Source: Ancylobacter pratisalsi (GTDB lineage: Bacteria; Pseudomonadota; Alphaproteobacteria; Rhizobiales; Xanthobacteraceae). From it: a DNA stretch of 64,000 nucleotides. The first letter of the stretch is position 1; each line of letters opens with the position of its first letter. Location: NCBI RefSeq assembly GCF_010669125.1, contig NZ_CP048630.1, positions 4,026,001 through 4,090,000 on the forward strand, read 5' to 3'. Below are positions 17,220 through 27,246 of the stretch, piece after piece. The translations under genes and the position numbers were made by a program. Under the pieces are notes generated by a model that saw only the letters and a list, made by a program, of their open reading frames with translations, was not told the origin of the DNA and ran no database searches.

Positions 17220-18157
17220 CGGAGGGCGGGCGAGACGTCGACTATGCCATCGAGGTCGAAGGACTCAGCAAGAAGTTCGGCGACCGCGTGGTGGTACGTG
17301 ACCTCACCATGCGGGTCCGCCGCGGGCAGATCTACGGATTTCTGGGGCCCAACGGCTCAGGCAAGACGACGACCATTCGCATGCTGTGCGGCCTGCTTAC
17401 CCCGGATTCCGGACGCGGCACCTGCCTCGGCATGGATATCCTCACCCAGTCACGCGCCATCCGGCGTCATGTCGGCTACATGACGCAGCGCTTCAGCCTC
17501 TATGCGGACCTCTCCGTTCGCGAGAATCTGGAATTCGTCGCACGGGTCTATGGTGTGCCGGATCCGGTGGGCGCTGCACGGGCGGCGGTGCAACGGTTGG
17601 GGCTGGAAGGGCGCGGACGGCAGCTCGCAGGATCGCTTTCCGGCGGTTGGAAGCAGCGGCTCGCGCTTGGCGCCTGCATATTGCCCTCGCCGAAAGTGCT
17701 GCTGCTCGACGAGCCGACAGCGGGCGTGGACCCCAAGGCGCGGCGTGAGTTCTGGGCGCAGATTCACGAACTGGCGGCCGAGGGGCTGACCGTGCTGGTG
17801 TCGACCCACTACATGGACGAGGCGGAGCGATGCCATGAGATCGCGTATATCGCCTATGGCGATCTGCTCGCGCAGGGCACGGTCGATCAGGTGATCGCGT
17901 CTGTCGGGCTGGTGACATGGAACGTCTCCGGACCCGATCCCGCCGCGCTGGCGCGTGAACTCGCCGAACTGCCCGGCGTTGAGATGGTTGCACCGTTCGG
18001 CAACTCCGTTCACGTGGGCGGGCACGATGCTGCCGCGCTGGAGGCGGCCATCGCGCCGCTGCGCGAACGTCCCGGCCTGGTCTGGCGGCGGGATGAGCCC
18101 ACGCTGGAAGACGTCTTCATCGACCTCATGAGCCGGTCGAAGGACAATTTCCAATGA
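17216..18157 (+). CDS. ABC exporter ATP-binding protein (ABC-2 type)
   Basis: ATPase of 313 residues with one nucleotide-binding domain: Walker A GPNGSGKTT near 44-52, signature LSGGWKQRLALG, Walker B VLLLDEPTAG, and the switch histidine in LVSTHYMDEAE. The C-terminal extension, with LEDVFIDLM, is the usual DrrA/CcmA-type tail of multidrug exporters. It couples ATP hydrolysis to the permease encoded next; both junctions overlap by four bases (ATGA). Substrates of this type include drugs and hydrophobic compounds; nothing here identifies the compound. Confidence 0.93.
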   Translation: MTEGGRDVDYAIEVEGLSKKFGDRVVVRDLTMRVRRGQIYGFLGPNGSGKTTTIRMLCGLLTPDSGRGTCLGMDILTQSRAIRRHVGYMTQRFSLYADLSVRENLEFVARVYGVPDPVGAARAAVQRLGLEGRGRQLAGSLSGGWKQRLALGACILPSPKVLLLDEPTAGVDPKARREFWAQIHELAAEGLTVLVSTHYMDEAERCHEIAYIAYGDLLAQGTVDQVIASVGLVTWNVSGPDPAALARELAELPGVEMVAPFGNSVHVGGHDAAALEAAIAPLRERPGLVWRRDEPTLEDVFIDLMSRSKDNFQ

Positions 18158-19305
18158 TCCTGAGCGGCTTCTTCCAGCGCGTCGGGGCGATGGTGCGCAA
18201 GGAGTTCCTTCAGCTTGCCCGTGATCGGGTGTCCTTCGCCACCATGATCAGCATCCCTCTGCTGCAACTGGTGCTGTTCGGTTACGCGATCAACACGACC
18301 CCGCGTCATCTGCCGACCGCCGTGCTCGCCTACGAAAACACGTCGCTGACGCGCTCCATTCTCGCCGCGATCGAGAACACCAAGTATTTCGCCGTCGTCG
18401 CACAGCCATCCAGTGCGGTCGAGGCGGACCATTTGATGCGCTCAGGTGATGTGTCTTTCATCGTGGAAATCCCGGCGGGTTTCGAGCGCGCGGTGCGGCG
18501 GGGTGAAAGCCCATCCATGCTGGTCGCGGCCGACGCCACCGACCCCGTCGCGTCCGGCAGCGCGGTCGCAGCGCTGAGGGCGCTGGTGGATACGGCGGTT
18601 CAGCGGGAACGCTTCACCAAGGAGGGAGGACCATCGGGATCGGGTCTCGAGGCCGCGCCGCCCCCGTTTCAGATCATCACCCACGCCCGCTACAACCCGG
18701 CGGCGGTGACGCAGCTGAACATCGTGCCCGGATTGCTCGGCACTATTCTCACCATGACGATGCTGATCTTCACCGCCCTCTCCGTTACGCGCGAGATCGA
18801 GCGGGGGACCATGGAATCGCTGCTGGCCATGCCGATCCGGCCAGTGGAGGTGATGCTCGGCAAGATCGCGCCCTATGTGCTGGTGGGGGCGATGCAGGCG
18901 GCGATGATCGTGCTGGCAGGCCTGTTCCTGTTCAACGTCCCCATGATCGGGTCTCTGGGGCTGCTTACCACGCTCACCGTGCTGTTCATCGTCGCCAACC
19001 TGTCGATTGGCTACACATTCTCGACGCTGGCCCAGAACCAGCTCCAGGCGGTGCAGATGACGTTCATGTACTTCCTGCCCAACATCCTGCTTTCCGGTTT
19101 CATGTTCCCCTTCGCAGGCATGCCGGACTGGGCGCAATGGATCGGAGAAACGCTGCCGCTGACGCACTACCTGCGCATGGTGCGCGGCATTCTGTTGAAG
19201 GGCGCGGATGCCGCCGACCTGATGAACAACATCCTCGCGCTGTCCGCCATCATGGTGGTGGCGATGGTGATCGCCGTTAAGCGCTTCCGGCAAACGCTGG
19301 ACTGA
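18154..19305 (+). CDS. ABC-2 type exporter permease (YbhS/YbhR-like)
   Basis: Permease of 383 residues with one N-terminal helix (VSFATMISIPLLQLVLFGYA), a large periplasmic domain (about residues 45-190) and five C-terminal helices including LNIVPGLLGTILTMTMLIFT and NILLSGFMFPFAGMPDWAQW. VTREIERGTMESLLAMPIRP is the well-known cytoplasmic motif of ABC-2 permeases. It forms the channel for the preceding ATPase, probably as a homodimer since only one permease gene is present. It is the last gene of the TetR-controlled operon. Confidence 0.92.
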   Translation: MILSGFFQRVGAMVRKEFLQLARDRVSFATMISIPLLQLVLFGYAINTTPRHLPTAVLAYENTSLTRSILAAIENTKYFAVVAQPSSAVEADHLMRSGDVSFIVEIPAGFERAVRRGESPSMLVAADATDPVASGSAVAALRALVDTAVQRERFTKEGGPSGSGLEAAPPPFQIITHARYNPAAVTQLNIVPGLLGTILTMTMLIFTALSVTREIERGTMESLLAMPIRPVEVMLGKIAPYVLVGAMQAAMIVLAGLFLFNVPMIGSLGLLTTLTVLFIVANLSIGYTFSTLAQNQLQAVQMTFMYFLPNILLSGFMFPFAGMPDWAQWIGETLPLTHYLRMVRGILLKGADAADLMNNILALSAIMVVAMVIAVKRFRQTLD

Positions 19306-19433
19306 GGCGCCGCTACACAAAGTTGGATGGCATCGCACCTCGATTTCCCGAGCCCGAGTATCCGGCTCGACCTGTCACAGCGCATTCACGCCGCTCGCCG
19401 TAACTGATGTCTGCCAGCTTATTGGGGGATGAA

Positions 19434-20969
19434 ATGACGCGAGAGAGTTCAACCGGACGTGCGGCGGGTGCCGGGAGAAGGGTGCAGGACTACATCGACG
19501 AGTTTCCCCTCTGGCCCGATGGGACCCCCGTCGGGCGGGCGCCGATGACGGCCATGCAATGGCGCATCTGGTGGCTCGCCGCCTTCGGCAAGTTCTTCGA
19601 GGGCCTCGTCGTCTTTATGACGGGCGTCGCCCTGCCGCTGATTTCGGCTGAGTTCGACATGGACGCCACCCAGCACGGCTTCGTCGGCGCGGCTTCGCTG
19701 GCGGGTATCCTGGTTGGCGCACTCGCTCTCGGCGGGCTTTCGGACACATTCGGCCGCAAGTTCATGTTCGTGGTCGAGATGATCATCTTCATGGTTTTCC
19801 TCGTCCTGCTGTCGGTGAGCCCCAGCTACTTCTGGCTCGTCGTCTTCCTGTTCGGCGTTGGGGTGGCTCTGGGCTGTGACTACCCAACCGCGCATCTCAT
19901 CATTTCCGAGAGCATTCCGAGCGCATCGCGCGGGCGTCTGGTTCTGGGGGCGTTCGGCTTTCAGGCGCTTGGAGCACTGGTCGGCAGCGCCGTTGGCTAC
20001 GTGGTTCTGGTCAATCTTCCAGACGTCTCGGCCTGGCGCTGGATGTACGCGACAGCCATCATCCCGGCCGCCCTGGTCACGCTTGGTCGCTTCTACGTCA
20101 CCGAAAGCGCCCCGTGGCTGTTCGCCCATGGCCGCATCGATGAAGCCGAGCGCGAGGCTGCCAGGCTCCTCAAGCGCGATCCCACCTATCCCCGCACAGT
20201 CATGCTTGTCCGCCAAAGTGCTCGACACCATCAGCACCCTTCCCAGATGGGCTGGTCGGCGCTGTTCAACAGGCAGAACCGCCGGGCCACCATTCTGGCT
20301 TCAGTGCCCTGGTTTCTGCAGGATCTTGGCACCTATGGCATCGGCCTGTTCACGCCGACCATCCTGGCCGCCGCCCTGGGCCATTCGGCTGTCCAGGTGC
20401 ACAACGTCACCGATATTATCGGCAATCAGATCCTTGCGGCGCAGGGCGTGGCGCTGGTCGACGTGCTGTTGATCGTGGGTGTTGTCGGAGCGGTAATGCT
20501 GGCGGACCGGGTAGGACGTATTCCGCTGCAGGTGCTCGGCTTCATCGGTTGCGCCGCTGGGCTGCTGATCGCGTCCTTCTCCACCCAGTACACCGGCGTG
20601 GCGCAGACAGTGCTCATCTTCGCCGGGTTCATGCTGTTCAATTTCATGACCAATCTCGGTCCGAACGCACAGACTTACCTTCTGGCCGGTGAGGTGTTTC
20701 CGACTGAGGTTCGCGGCAAGGGTGCCGGCTTTGCGGCGGCCTTCGCCAAGATTGGCGCGGTCTCGACCGCCTTCCTGTGCCCCATCCTGCTGGCCGATAT
20801 CGGCACGACCAATCTTCTCTACGGCCTGGCGGGAACCTCGTTGCTGGGCGCTCTCATCACCTGGCTGTTTCGTATCGAGACAGCAGGCGTCAATCTCGAT
20901 CGCGCTCACGAGCGGGAACTGGATGCCGGGTACGACGCGGCGGCGGGCGAGGGACGCGAGGCCGCGTGA
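19434..20969 (+). CDS. MFS transporter (sugar-porter-like, unknown substrate)
   Basis: Twelve-helix major facilitator of 511 residues. It has a ~35-residue cytoplasmic N-terminus before the first helix (WLAAFGKFFEGLVVFMTGVA). Signatures are GGLSDTFGRKFMFVVEM between helices 2 and 3, and MLADRVGRIPLQVLGF in the matching place of the second half; the region EVFPTEVRGKGAGFAAAFAK is typical of sugar porters and of phosphate or aromatic-acid symporters. The ATG at 19434 is preceded by GGGGGA; an in-frame start at 19407 is less likely. The gene stands alone and converges on groL with a shared terminator. Confidence 0.88.
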   Translation: MTRESSTGRAAGAGRRVQDYIDEFPLWPDGTPVGRAPMTAMQWRIWWLAAFGKFFEGLVVFMTGVALPLISAEFDMDATQHGFVGAASLAGILVGALALGGLSDTFGRKFMFVVEMIIFMVFLVLLSVSPSYFWLVVFLFGVGVALGCDYPTAHLIISESIPSASRGRLVLGAFGFQALGALVGSAVGYVVLVNLPDVSAWRWMYATAIIPAALVTLGRFYVTESAPWLFAHGRIDEAEREAARLLKRDPTYPRTVMLVRQSARHHQHPSQMGWSALFNRQNRRATILASVPWFLQDLGTYGIGLFTPTILAAALGHSAVQVHNVTDIIGNQILAAQGVALVDVLLIVGVVGAVMLADRVGRIPLQVLGFIGCAAGLLIASFSTQYTGVAQTVLIFAGFMLFNFMTNLGPNAQTYLLAGEVFPTEVRGKGAGFAAAFAKIGAVSTAFLCPILLADIGTTNLLYGLAGTSLLGALITWLFRIETAGVNLDRAHERELDAGYDAAAGEGREAA

Positions 20970-21005
20970 TCCCGGCGCTTCGGTCGCAATCGCCCATACA
21001 ACGAA

Positions 21006-21031
21006 AAAGGCGCGGCTTTCGCCGCGCCTTT
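21006..21031. terminator. Bidirectional terminator between the MFS gene and groL
   Basis: AAAGGCGCGGC, loop TTTC, GCCGCGCCTTT. Symmetrical A and T flanks allow it to end transcripts from both convergent genes. Confidence 0.85.
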
Positions 21032-21056
21032 CCCATTCAGAAGCGTGGAACGTCGA

Positions 21057-22700
<1,644 letters not shown>

Positions 22701-22739
22701 TCACTCCGGTGAAGTGTGGCGAGCCGCGTTAAAGCGTGC

Positions 22740-23054
22740 TCACGCGGCCTTCTTGGCCGATGCGGTGGCTTCCAGGACGCCGAGAATGTCGGATTCCTTC
22801 ATGATCAGATAATCGACGCCGTCGATCTTGACCTCGGTGCCGGACCACTTGCCGAACAGCACCTTGTCGCCCGCCTTGACGTCGGGCGGGACCAGCTTGC
22901 CGGCCTCGTCACGCGCGCCGGGACCAACCGCGACCACCTCGCCCTGGGAGGGCTTTTCCTTGGCGCTGTCGGGGATGATGATGCCGCCGGCGCTCTTCTC
23001 TTCCGCGTCGATGCGCTTGACCACTACCCGGTCATGCAGGGGACGGAACTTCAT
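22740..23054 (-). CDS. groES: Co-chaperonin GroES
   Basis: Lid protein of 104 residues for GroEL. It starts [16 protein letters not shown], has the mobile loop region [20 protein letters not shown] near residues 18-37, and [18 protein letters not shown] near 68-85. The C-terminus [18 protein letters not shown] is slightly longer than in E. coli. The start at 23054 is fixed by homology; the in-frame upstream extension to 23135 has no GroES character. It is the first gene of the groES-groL operon. Confidence 0.97.
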   Translation of the reverse strand: MKFRPLHDRVVVKRIDAEEKSAGGIIIPDSAKEKPSQGEVVAVGPGARDEAGKLVPPDVKAGDKVLFGKWSGTEVKIDGVDYLIMKESDILGVLEATASAKKAA

Positions 23055-23130
23055 CGGTTCTCTCCAGAATTCGTATCGATCGCTAAATCTGTTGCGGCAC
23101 GATTCCGGGATCGTCACCGTACCGCTGGCC

Positions 23131-23162
23131 GACATCTAGGAGTCGTCCAAATGCGACGCAAG
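23131..23162 (-). promoter_or_regulatory. Candidate heat-shock (RpoH) promoter of groES-groL
   Basis: On the minus strand, CTTGCG (23157-23162) and, 16 bases on, CCTAGAT within 23131-23140. This agrees with the alphaproteobacterial sigma-32 pattern CTTG...CYTATNT at most positions. Confidence 0.55.
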
Positions 23163-23179
23163 GGCCGGACGGCAAAAAA

Positions 23180-23206
23180 CTGGCAGTCACGAGGTGAGAG
23201 TGCCAG
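23180..23206 (-). promoter_or_regulatory. CIRCE element (HrcA operator)
   Basis: Reading the minus strand: CTGGCACTC, nine-base spacer, GACTGCCAG. This matches the consensus TTAGCACTC-N9-GAGTGCTAA with the exact spacing and one mismatch between its own arms. It lies 126 bases upstream of groES, so HrcA repression plus a heat-shock promoter is the likely control. Confidence 0.85.
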
Positions 23207-23345
23207 CGGGTGACGGCGGCGTCCTGTCAGCACTCCGTCAAACATGCTGCCAATGCATTGATATTGAACAGGAAATGCAAATTTTAACCTTGCGGGACGG
23301 TCGAGGGGTCCACACAATTGGAATCATCGCGACAGGAGGTTCCAC

Positions 23346-23672
23346 ATGGCATTCCAAGACGCGTCGAACGGGCCCACCACGGAAGCGCGCGCGCCGCGAG
23401 GTGTTGCATCACCGGACTTCATTCGGCAACTCACCGGCTATGGACTGACAACCGCGCAGATTCTCTATCGCATGCCCGACCACCCGGCGCTTCTACAGAC
23501 CTATCTCTGGCAGCACTATGATCTGAGCCCGCATTTCCCGGAGTTGAACCGCTTTCTTGAATTCTGGGCGCGTGAACTGGAAGGCCCGCTGCACTCGGTC
23601 ACGGTAGCCCACTCGCAACTCATCAAGCCGGCCGAATTGCGTCGCGTGGACGGAGTGTTCCGGTTGAACTGA
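23346..23672 (+). CDS. usg: Usg family protein
   Basis: A 108-residue protein of the alphaproteobacterial Usg-like family, first noted upstream of trpF in Caulobacter; its biochemical role is unknown. Family sequence begins at DFIRQLTGYGLTTAQILYRM near residues 24-43 and continues DHPALLQTYLWQHYDLSPHF; the N-terminal 23 residues are variable. The ATG at 23346 has AGGAGG eight bases upstream. There is no trpF beside it here. The family is largely restricted to Alphaproteobacteria, which supports the taxonomic guess. Confidence 0.9.
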   Translation: MAFQDASNGPTTEARAPRGVASPDFIRQLTGYGLTTAQILYRMPDHPALLQTYLWQHYDLSPHFPELNRFLEFWARELEGPLHSVTVAHSQLIKPAELRRVDGVFRLN

Positions 23673-23778
23673 GCGCTCCGGTGGTCGACCTGTGAGCGGA
23701 GGGCCGAGGCCTTTTTCACGCCGATGCCCTCTCCTTGCCGCTTTCCCCGTGCTATGAGGTCGGCGAAACGGGGGCCGG

Positions 23779-24417
23779 TTGGGTCATCCGTGGCATGAGG
23801 TGTCAGGTCGACCCGTGGATCACCGCTCCCCGCGCACGTCGGAGCTGCTCTCCGCGATCGTGACCGCCCATTCGGCGGAACGCATCGGCGTTGGCGAAGT
23901 CGTGCACGCATTGCGAAACCGTGCGTTCGGCCTCTCGCTCCTTCTGCTCGGCCTGCCGAACTGCCTGCCCATGCCTCCCGGAATTCCGGTGATCTGCGGC
24001 GTGCTGCTGAGCTTCGTCGGCGTGCAGATGATGCTTGGGCGGGATGAGCTGTGGCTCCCGCGCTGGCTTGCCAGTCGCACGTTCTCACGCAGCCTGCTCG
24101 AGAAAATCATCAACGGCGCCTTGAAATGGATACGCCGTTTCGAAGGGTATTCCCGGCCCCGGCTGATCTATTTCTCCAGCGCCTCCGCGCGCCTGGTGCT
24201 GGGGGGAATGGTGCTCGTCCTAGGGTTGTTGCTGCTGCTGCCGATACCGATCTTCGGCAACCTGCCGCCCGGTATCGCAGTCTGCATCCTTGGGCTCGGT
24301 CTGGTGGAGCGCGACGGCGCCTTCATTTGTGCGGGCATCGTCGCGACGCTGATCAGCCTTGGCGTGATGGGCTTTTTGAGCTGGATCCTGTTCCAGGGTG
24401 CTCTCGCCTATCTGTGA
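23779..24417 (+). CDS. ExoD-family exopolysaccharide synthesis protein
   Basis: Inner-membrane protein of about 200-212 residues of the ExoD family; in Sinorhizobium ExoD affects exopolysaccharide production and alkali tolerance, and its reaction is unknown. It has LSLLLLGLPNCLPMPPGIPV near residues 53-72, the typical Pro-rich hairpin, and three further hydrophobic segments including LVLGLLLLLPIPIFGNLPPG with the same Pro pattern. An in-frame GTG at 23815 would give the shorter form and may be the real start. It ends 15 bases from the convergent SDR gene. Confidence 0.85.
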   Translation: MGHPWHEVSGRPVDHRSPRTSELLSAIVTAHSAERIGVGEVVHALRNRAFGLSLLLLGLPNCLPMPPGIPVICGVLLSFVGVQMMLGRDELWLPRWLASRTFSRSLLEKIINGALKWIRRFEGYSRPRLIYFSSASARLVLGGMVLVLGLLLLLPIPIFGNLPPGIAVCILGLGLVERDGAFICAGIVATLISLGVMGFLSWILFQGALAYL

Positions 24418-24432
24418 GGCCGAAATTCGGGC

Positions 24433-25179
24433 TTATCCCCGTCCCACGAACGGTGCGGCCGAGGCCATGATCGTCATGGTCAGCACATTGGCTTCAAGTG
24501 GCAGACTTGCCATGTAGGCCACCGCCCGGCCGGCATCGGCGGGATCGAAGGTCGGCTCGACCATGATCTGACCGTTCGGCTGGAGGATGCCGGTTTTCAT
24601 CTTCACCGCCATGTCCGTATCGGCATTGCCGATATCGATCTGCCCGCAGGCGATGTTGTGGGCGCGTCCTTCCAGCGCGACCTGCTTGGTGAGGCCGGTC
24701 ACAGCGTGCTTGGTCGCCGTGTAGGGGCCCGTCAGAGGGCGCGGCGCATGCGCCGAGATCGACCCGTTATTGATGATCCGTCCGCCCTTTGGATTCTGCG
24801 CCTTCATCATCCGCATCGCATGCTGGATGCACAGAAACACGCCTGTCAGGTTGACGTTCACGACGCGCTGCCAATCCTCCAGCGGAATGTCTTCGATAGG
24901 CGTCGCGGCTGACCAGCCACCTGCATTGTTGAACAGCAGGTCGAGCCGTCCATGGCGATCGGCGACCGTGTCGAACAGCGTTGCCACAGACTGAGGATCG
25001 GAAACGTCCGCTGGAATGACGTCAGTGCCCGCTCCGATCGCCTTGGCAACCGCCTCAAGAGGCTCAGGGCGGCGACCCGTGAGCACCACGGTGAACCCGG
25101 CTTCGACAAGGGCGATGGCGGCGGCCTTGCCGATGCCGGTGCCGGCGCCGGTGACGAGGGCGATGCGTGTGCGATTCAT
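24433..25179 (-). CDS. SDR-family oxidoreductase
   Basis: Short-chain dehydrogenase/reductase of 248 residues, probably a cytosolic tetramer. The cofactor motif TGAGTGIG is near residue 10, the structural NNAG lies in LLFNNAGGWSA near 85-95, and the active site has NNGSISAHA followed by the Tyr-x-x-x-Lys pair in YTATKHA. TGRRPE after the second strand suggests NADP(H) preference. The substrate is unknown. The ATG at 25179 is preceded by GGAG; the extension to 25242 is rejected because the family begins with a short sequence before the first beta strand. Confidence 0.9.
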   Translation of the reverse strand: MNRTRIALVTGAGTGIGKAAAIALVEAGFTVVLTGRRPEPLEAVAKAIGAGTDVIPADVSDPQSVATLFDTVADRHGRLDLLFNNAGGWSAATPIEDIPLEDWQRVVNVNLTGVFLCIQHAMRMMKAQNPKGGRIINNGSISAHAPRPLTGPYTATKHAVTGLTKQVALEGRAHNIACGQIDIGNADTDMAVKMKTGILQPNGQIMVEPTFDPADAGRAVAYMASLPLEANVLTMTIMASAAPFVGRG

Positions 25180-25379
25180 GGCGTTCTCCTCCGCGAGCGC
25201 GGAAGATGAACGAGCCTCACGGAAGGGGCAAGGCGTGCGCACGCACCACGAGCGAACCGATGCGCCTCACAAAAGCGTGGGAACCAGTTATCGCTGTCCG
25301 CGTTGTTACTGCGAAAGAGGTTGAACAACCCAAGTCATAGAACGAACATCAAGATTAATGAGGACGAAGGAGGCTCAAT
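25180..25379. other. Divergent intergenic region
   Basis: Two hundred bases between the SDR gene and the small membrane gene. The right part is AT-richer (around 25345-25365) and carries AGGAGG at the end as the ribosome binding site of the small gene. No gene is visible. Confidence 0.4.
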
Positions 25380-25451
25380 ATGCCCGCTATTCTGATGTGG
25401 CTCATCGGCATTCCCATTCCGATCATCATTCTTCTGTACTTGCTGACCTGA
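25380..25451 (+). CDS. 23-residue single-helix membrane peptide
   Basis: A very short frame reading MPAILMWLIGIPIPIIILLY followed by LLT. It is almost entirely hydrophobic, enough for one membrane helix with a Pro-x-Pro kink. A perfect AGGAGG lies eight bases upstream, and two hairpins follow, the second a strong terminator, so it looks like a complete stand-alone unit. Small peptides of this composition are common but poorly annotated in rhizobial genomes (from memory, not a search). Function unknown. Confidence 0.65.
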   Translation: MPAILMWLIGIPIPIIILLYLLT

Positions 25452-25496
25452 CGGTCTTTCGTCCGCCCGCGGATGTGGGCGGTAATACAACATAGG

Positions 25497-25533
25497 GACG
25501 ACCGGAAGGCTGAACATCTTCCGGTCGTCTTTT
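25497..25533 (+). terminator. Strong rho-independent terminator after the small peptide gene
   Basis: GACGACCGGAAG, nine-base loop, CTTCCGGTCGTC, TTTT: a perfect 12-base stem. A smaller hairpin CCGCCC...GGGCGG (25463-25482) precedes it. It may also serve the convergent Anbu gene. Confidence 0.9.
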
Positions 25534-25546
25534 GTATTTTTACGCG

Positions 25547-26293
25547 TCAGCGCACATCGCCATAGGGCGGACGTGGGATGGAAGTGTGCGCTGCCCTCAG
25601 TGCCGCCGACCAGCGCTCGCGAAGATCATGGAAATAGGGTTCGCCCGGCTCGATCCGGTAGCTCAGTTCCGCCTGGGCAGCATCACGCCGGGCGACCAGA
25701 ATATCGATCGGCATGCCAACACCCAGATTGGAGCGCATGGTCGAATCCATTGAGATCAGCCCGGACTTCAGCGCGTCGTACAGATCGGTGTCGAACGTGA
25801 TCGAGCGGTCGAGAACCGGCTTCCCATATTTGTGCTCGCCGATCTGCAGGAAAGGCGTGTCGTTCGTGCACTCGATGAAATTGCCCGCTGCGTAGATCAT
25901 GAACATCCGCAGCCGTCCGCCATTCACCTGGCCGCCGAACAGGAACGACACGTCGAACCGAACATCGGCCGCCTTCAGGCTTTCGCCGTAGAGGCTGTAG
26001 ACGTAGCGCGTCGCGCGACCGACCAGTTGCGTCGCCCGGAACATGCTGGTGCAGCCGACCAGCGTTTCCTTCTTGCCGGTCTCGGGGTTTTCGAGGCCTT
26101 CCTGAAGAGTGCTGATCACCGCCTGCGAGATGGACAGATTGCCGGCTGTGGCGAGAGCCATGATATGGCGGCCCGGCTCCTCGAAGATGTGGAGCTTGCG
26201 GAAGGTCGAGACGTTGTCCAGTCCGGCATTGGTCCGCGTGTCGGCGATCATGACCAGACCGTCATTCACGAGAATCCCGCAACAATAGGTCAT
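25547..26293 (-). CDS. Anbu proteasome-type peptidase
   Basis: Ntn-hydrolase of 248 residues matching Anbu, the bacterial relative of HslV and proteasome beta subunits. It starts MTYCCGILVNDGLVMIADTR; removal of Met exposes Thr2 as nucleophile, and the Asp and Lys expected near residues 18 and 33 (IADTRTNAGLDNVSTFRKL) are present. The ATG at 26293 is chosen because only this start puts the Thr at the N-terminus and it has GGGGAA at proper distance; a GTG at 26302 would block activity. Anbu usually occurs with the transglutaminase, alpha-E and ATP-grasp genes, all found upstream here. Peptide turnover in a small-peptide pathway is the current idea; the true substrate is unknown. Confidence 0.9.
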   Translation of the reverse strand: MTYCCGILVNDGLVMIADTRTNAGLDNVSTFRKLHIFEEPGRHIMALATAGNLSISQAVISTLQEGLENPETGKKETLVGCTSMFRATQLVGRATRYVYSLYGESLKAADVRFDVSFLFGGQVNGGRLRMFMIYAAGNFIECTNDTPFLQIGEHKYGKPVLDRSITFDTDLYDALKSGLISMDSTMRSNLGVGMPIDILVARRDAAQAELSYRIEPGEPYFHDLRERWSAALRAAHTSIPRPPYGDVR

Positions 26294-26387
26294 GGAAGGC
26301 ACTTCCCCTTAGATCCGCAGCGCCAAGGCGTGCGGACTCGCCCCCTGCGCGCCCTTATAGCGGGGCGCTTTCCTGATCGGCAACACG

Positions 26388-27224
26388 TCAGCCCTGAATC
26401 TGCCGGCTTGATTGGTCGACCTGCAGGGCGACAGAAAGTTGCTCGTCGCCTCCGCCATAGCGGTTGCCGCGAACCGGCGCGGCGCCCAGATAGTCCAGTC
26501 CTATGGCGAGCCGGATATAGGCGTCGGTCGGGCATTGCTTGTTCGTGGCGTCGAACCCAATCCAGCCCAGATCCTCGACATAGGCTTCTGCCCAGGCGTG
26601 GCCTGCCTGATGGCCAGCGCCGGTGTCGGCTGCCGCTCCATCCCCGACCAGATAGCCGCTGACATAGCGGGCAGGAATGCCAAGATGGCGCGAGCACGCG
26701 ATAAAAATGTGCGCAAAGTCCTGGCACACTCCGCGTTTCAACGCGAATGACTCGGCTGCGGTGGTCGAGGCGTGGGTCGGGTCAGGGTCATAGCTCATGA
26801 CGTCGCCTATCGCGTCCATGAGGGCATGAAGCGTCGCCAGTCGGCTAGTGTCGTCGGTAACGATGGAATCAGCCAGGGCGCACAGTTCCGCTTCGGGCGC
26901 TGTCAGCTCCGTCTCGCGCATGAACAGCGATGGCGGAAAGCGCTCCTTGATACCGCGGACCACGCCGGCGGTGTCCTGGGTTTCCACCTCGCCTTCGACC
27001 AGCACACGCAGCTCGGAGATTGGCCCGTCTACGGCAAAGCTGTGGGTTATGTTGCCGAACGCGTCCTGATGGGCACGCAGCCGGCACCCCTCCGACACAT
27101 CGATACGCCACCGGACGACATACTGGCCGTCATAGTTGCCAGGCGTCAGCCGTAATACCTGAATCGCTCCATTGGCAGGTGGATCGTACGTATAGGTCGT
27201 GGCGTGGTTTACATTAATACGCAT
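26388..27224 (-). CDS. Transglutaminase-like cysteine protease of the Anbu cluster
   Basis: Protein of 278 residues. The N-terminal beta domain (MRINVNHATTYTYDPPANGA, then LRLTPGNYDGQYVVRW) is the usual bacterial transglutaminase-like N region. The catalytic triad is visible: Cys in KRGVCQDFAHIF, His in GHAWAEAYVEDLG and Asp in GFDATN. No signal peptide is seen, so it should act in the cytoplasm as a protease or amide-forming enzyme on peptides. The ATG at 27224 is the start; 24 upstream residues of the open frame lack family sequence and would enter the intergenic space. It lies between the alpha-E and Anbu genes. Confidence 0.9.
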   Translation of the reverse strand: MRINVNHATTYTYDPPANGAIQVLRLTPGNYDGQYVVRWRIDVSEGCRLRAHQDAFGNITHSFAVDGPISELRVLVEGEVETQDTAGVVRGIKERFPPSLFMRETELTAPEAELCALADSIVTDDTSRLATLHALMDAIGDVMSYDPDPTHASTTAAESFALKRGVCQDFAHIFIACSRHLGIPARYVSGYLVGDGAAADTGAGHQAGHAWAEAYVEDLGWIGFDATNKQCPTDAYIRLAIGLDYLGAAPVRGNRYGGGDEQLSVALQVDQSSRQIQG

Positions 27225-27246
27225 GACGCAAGGACCCGTGGGCTGT

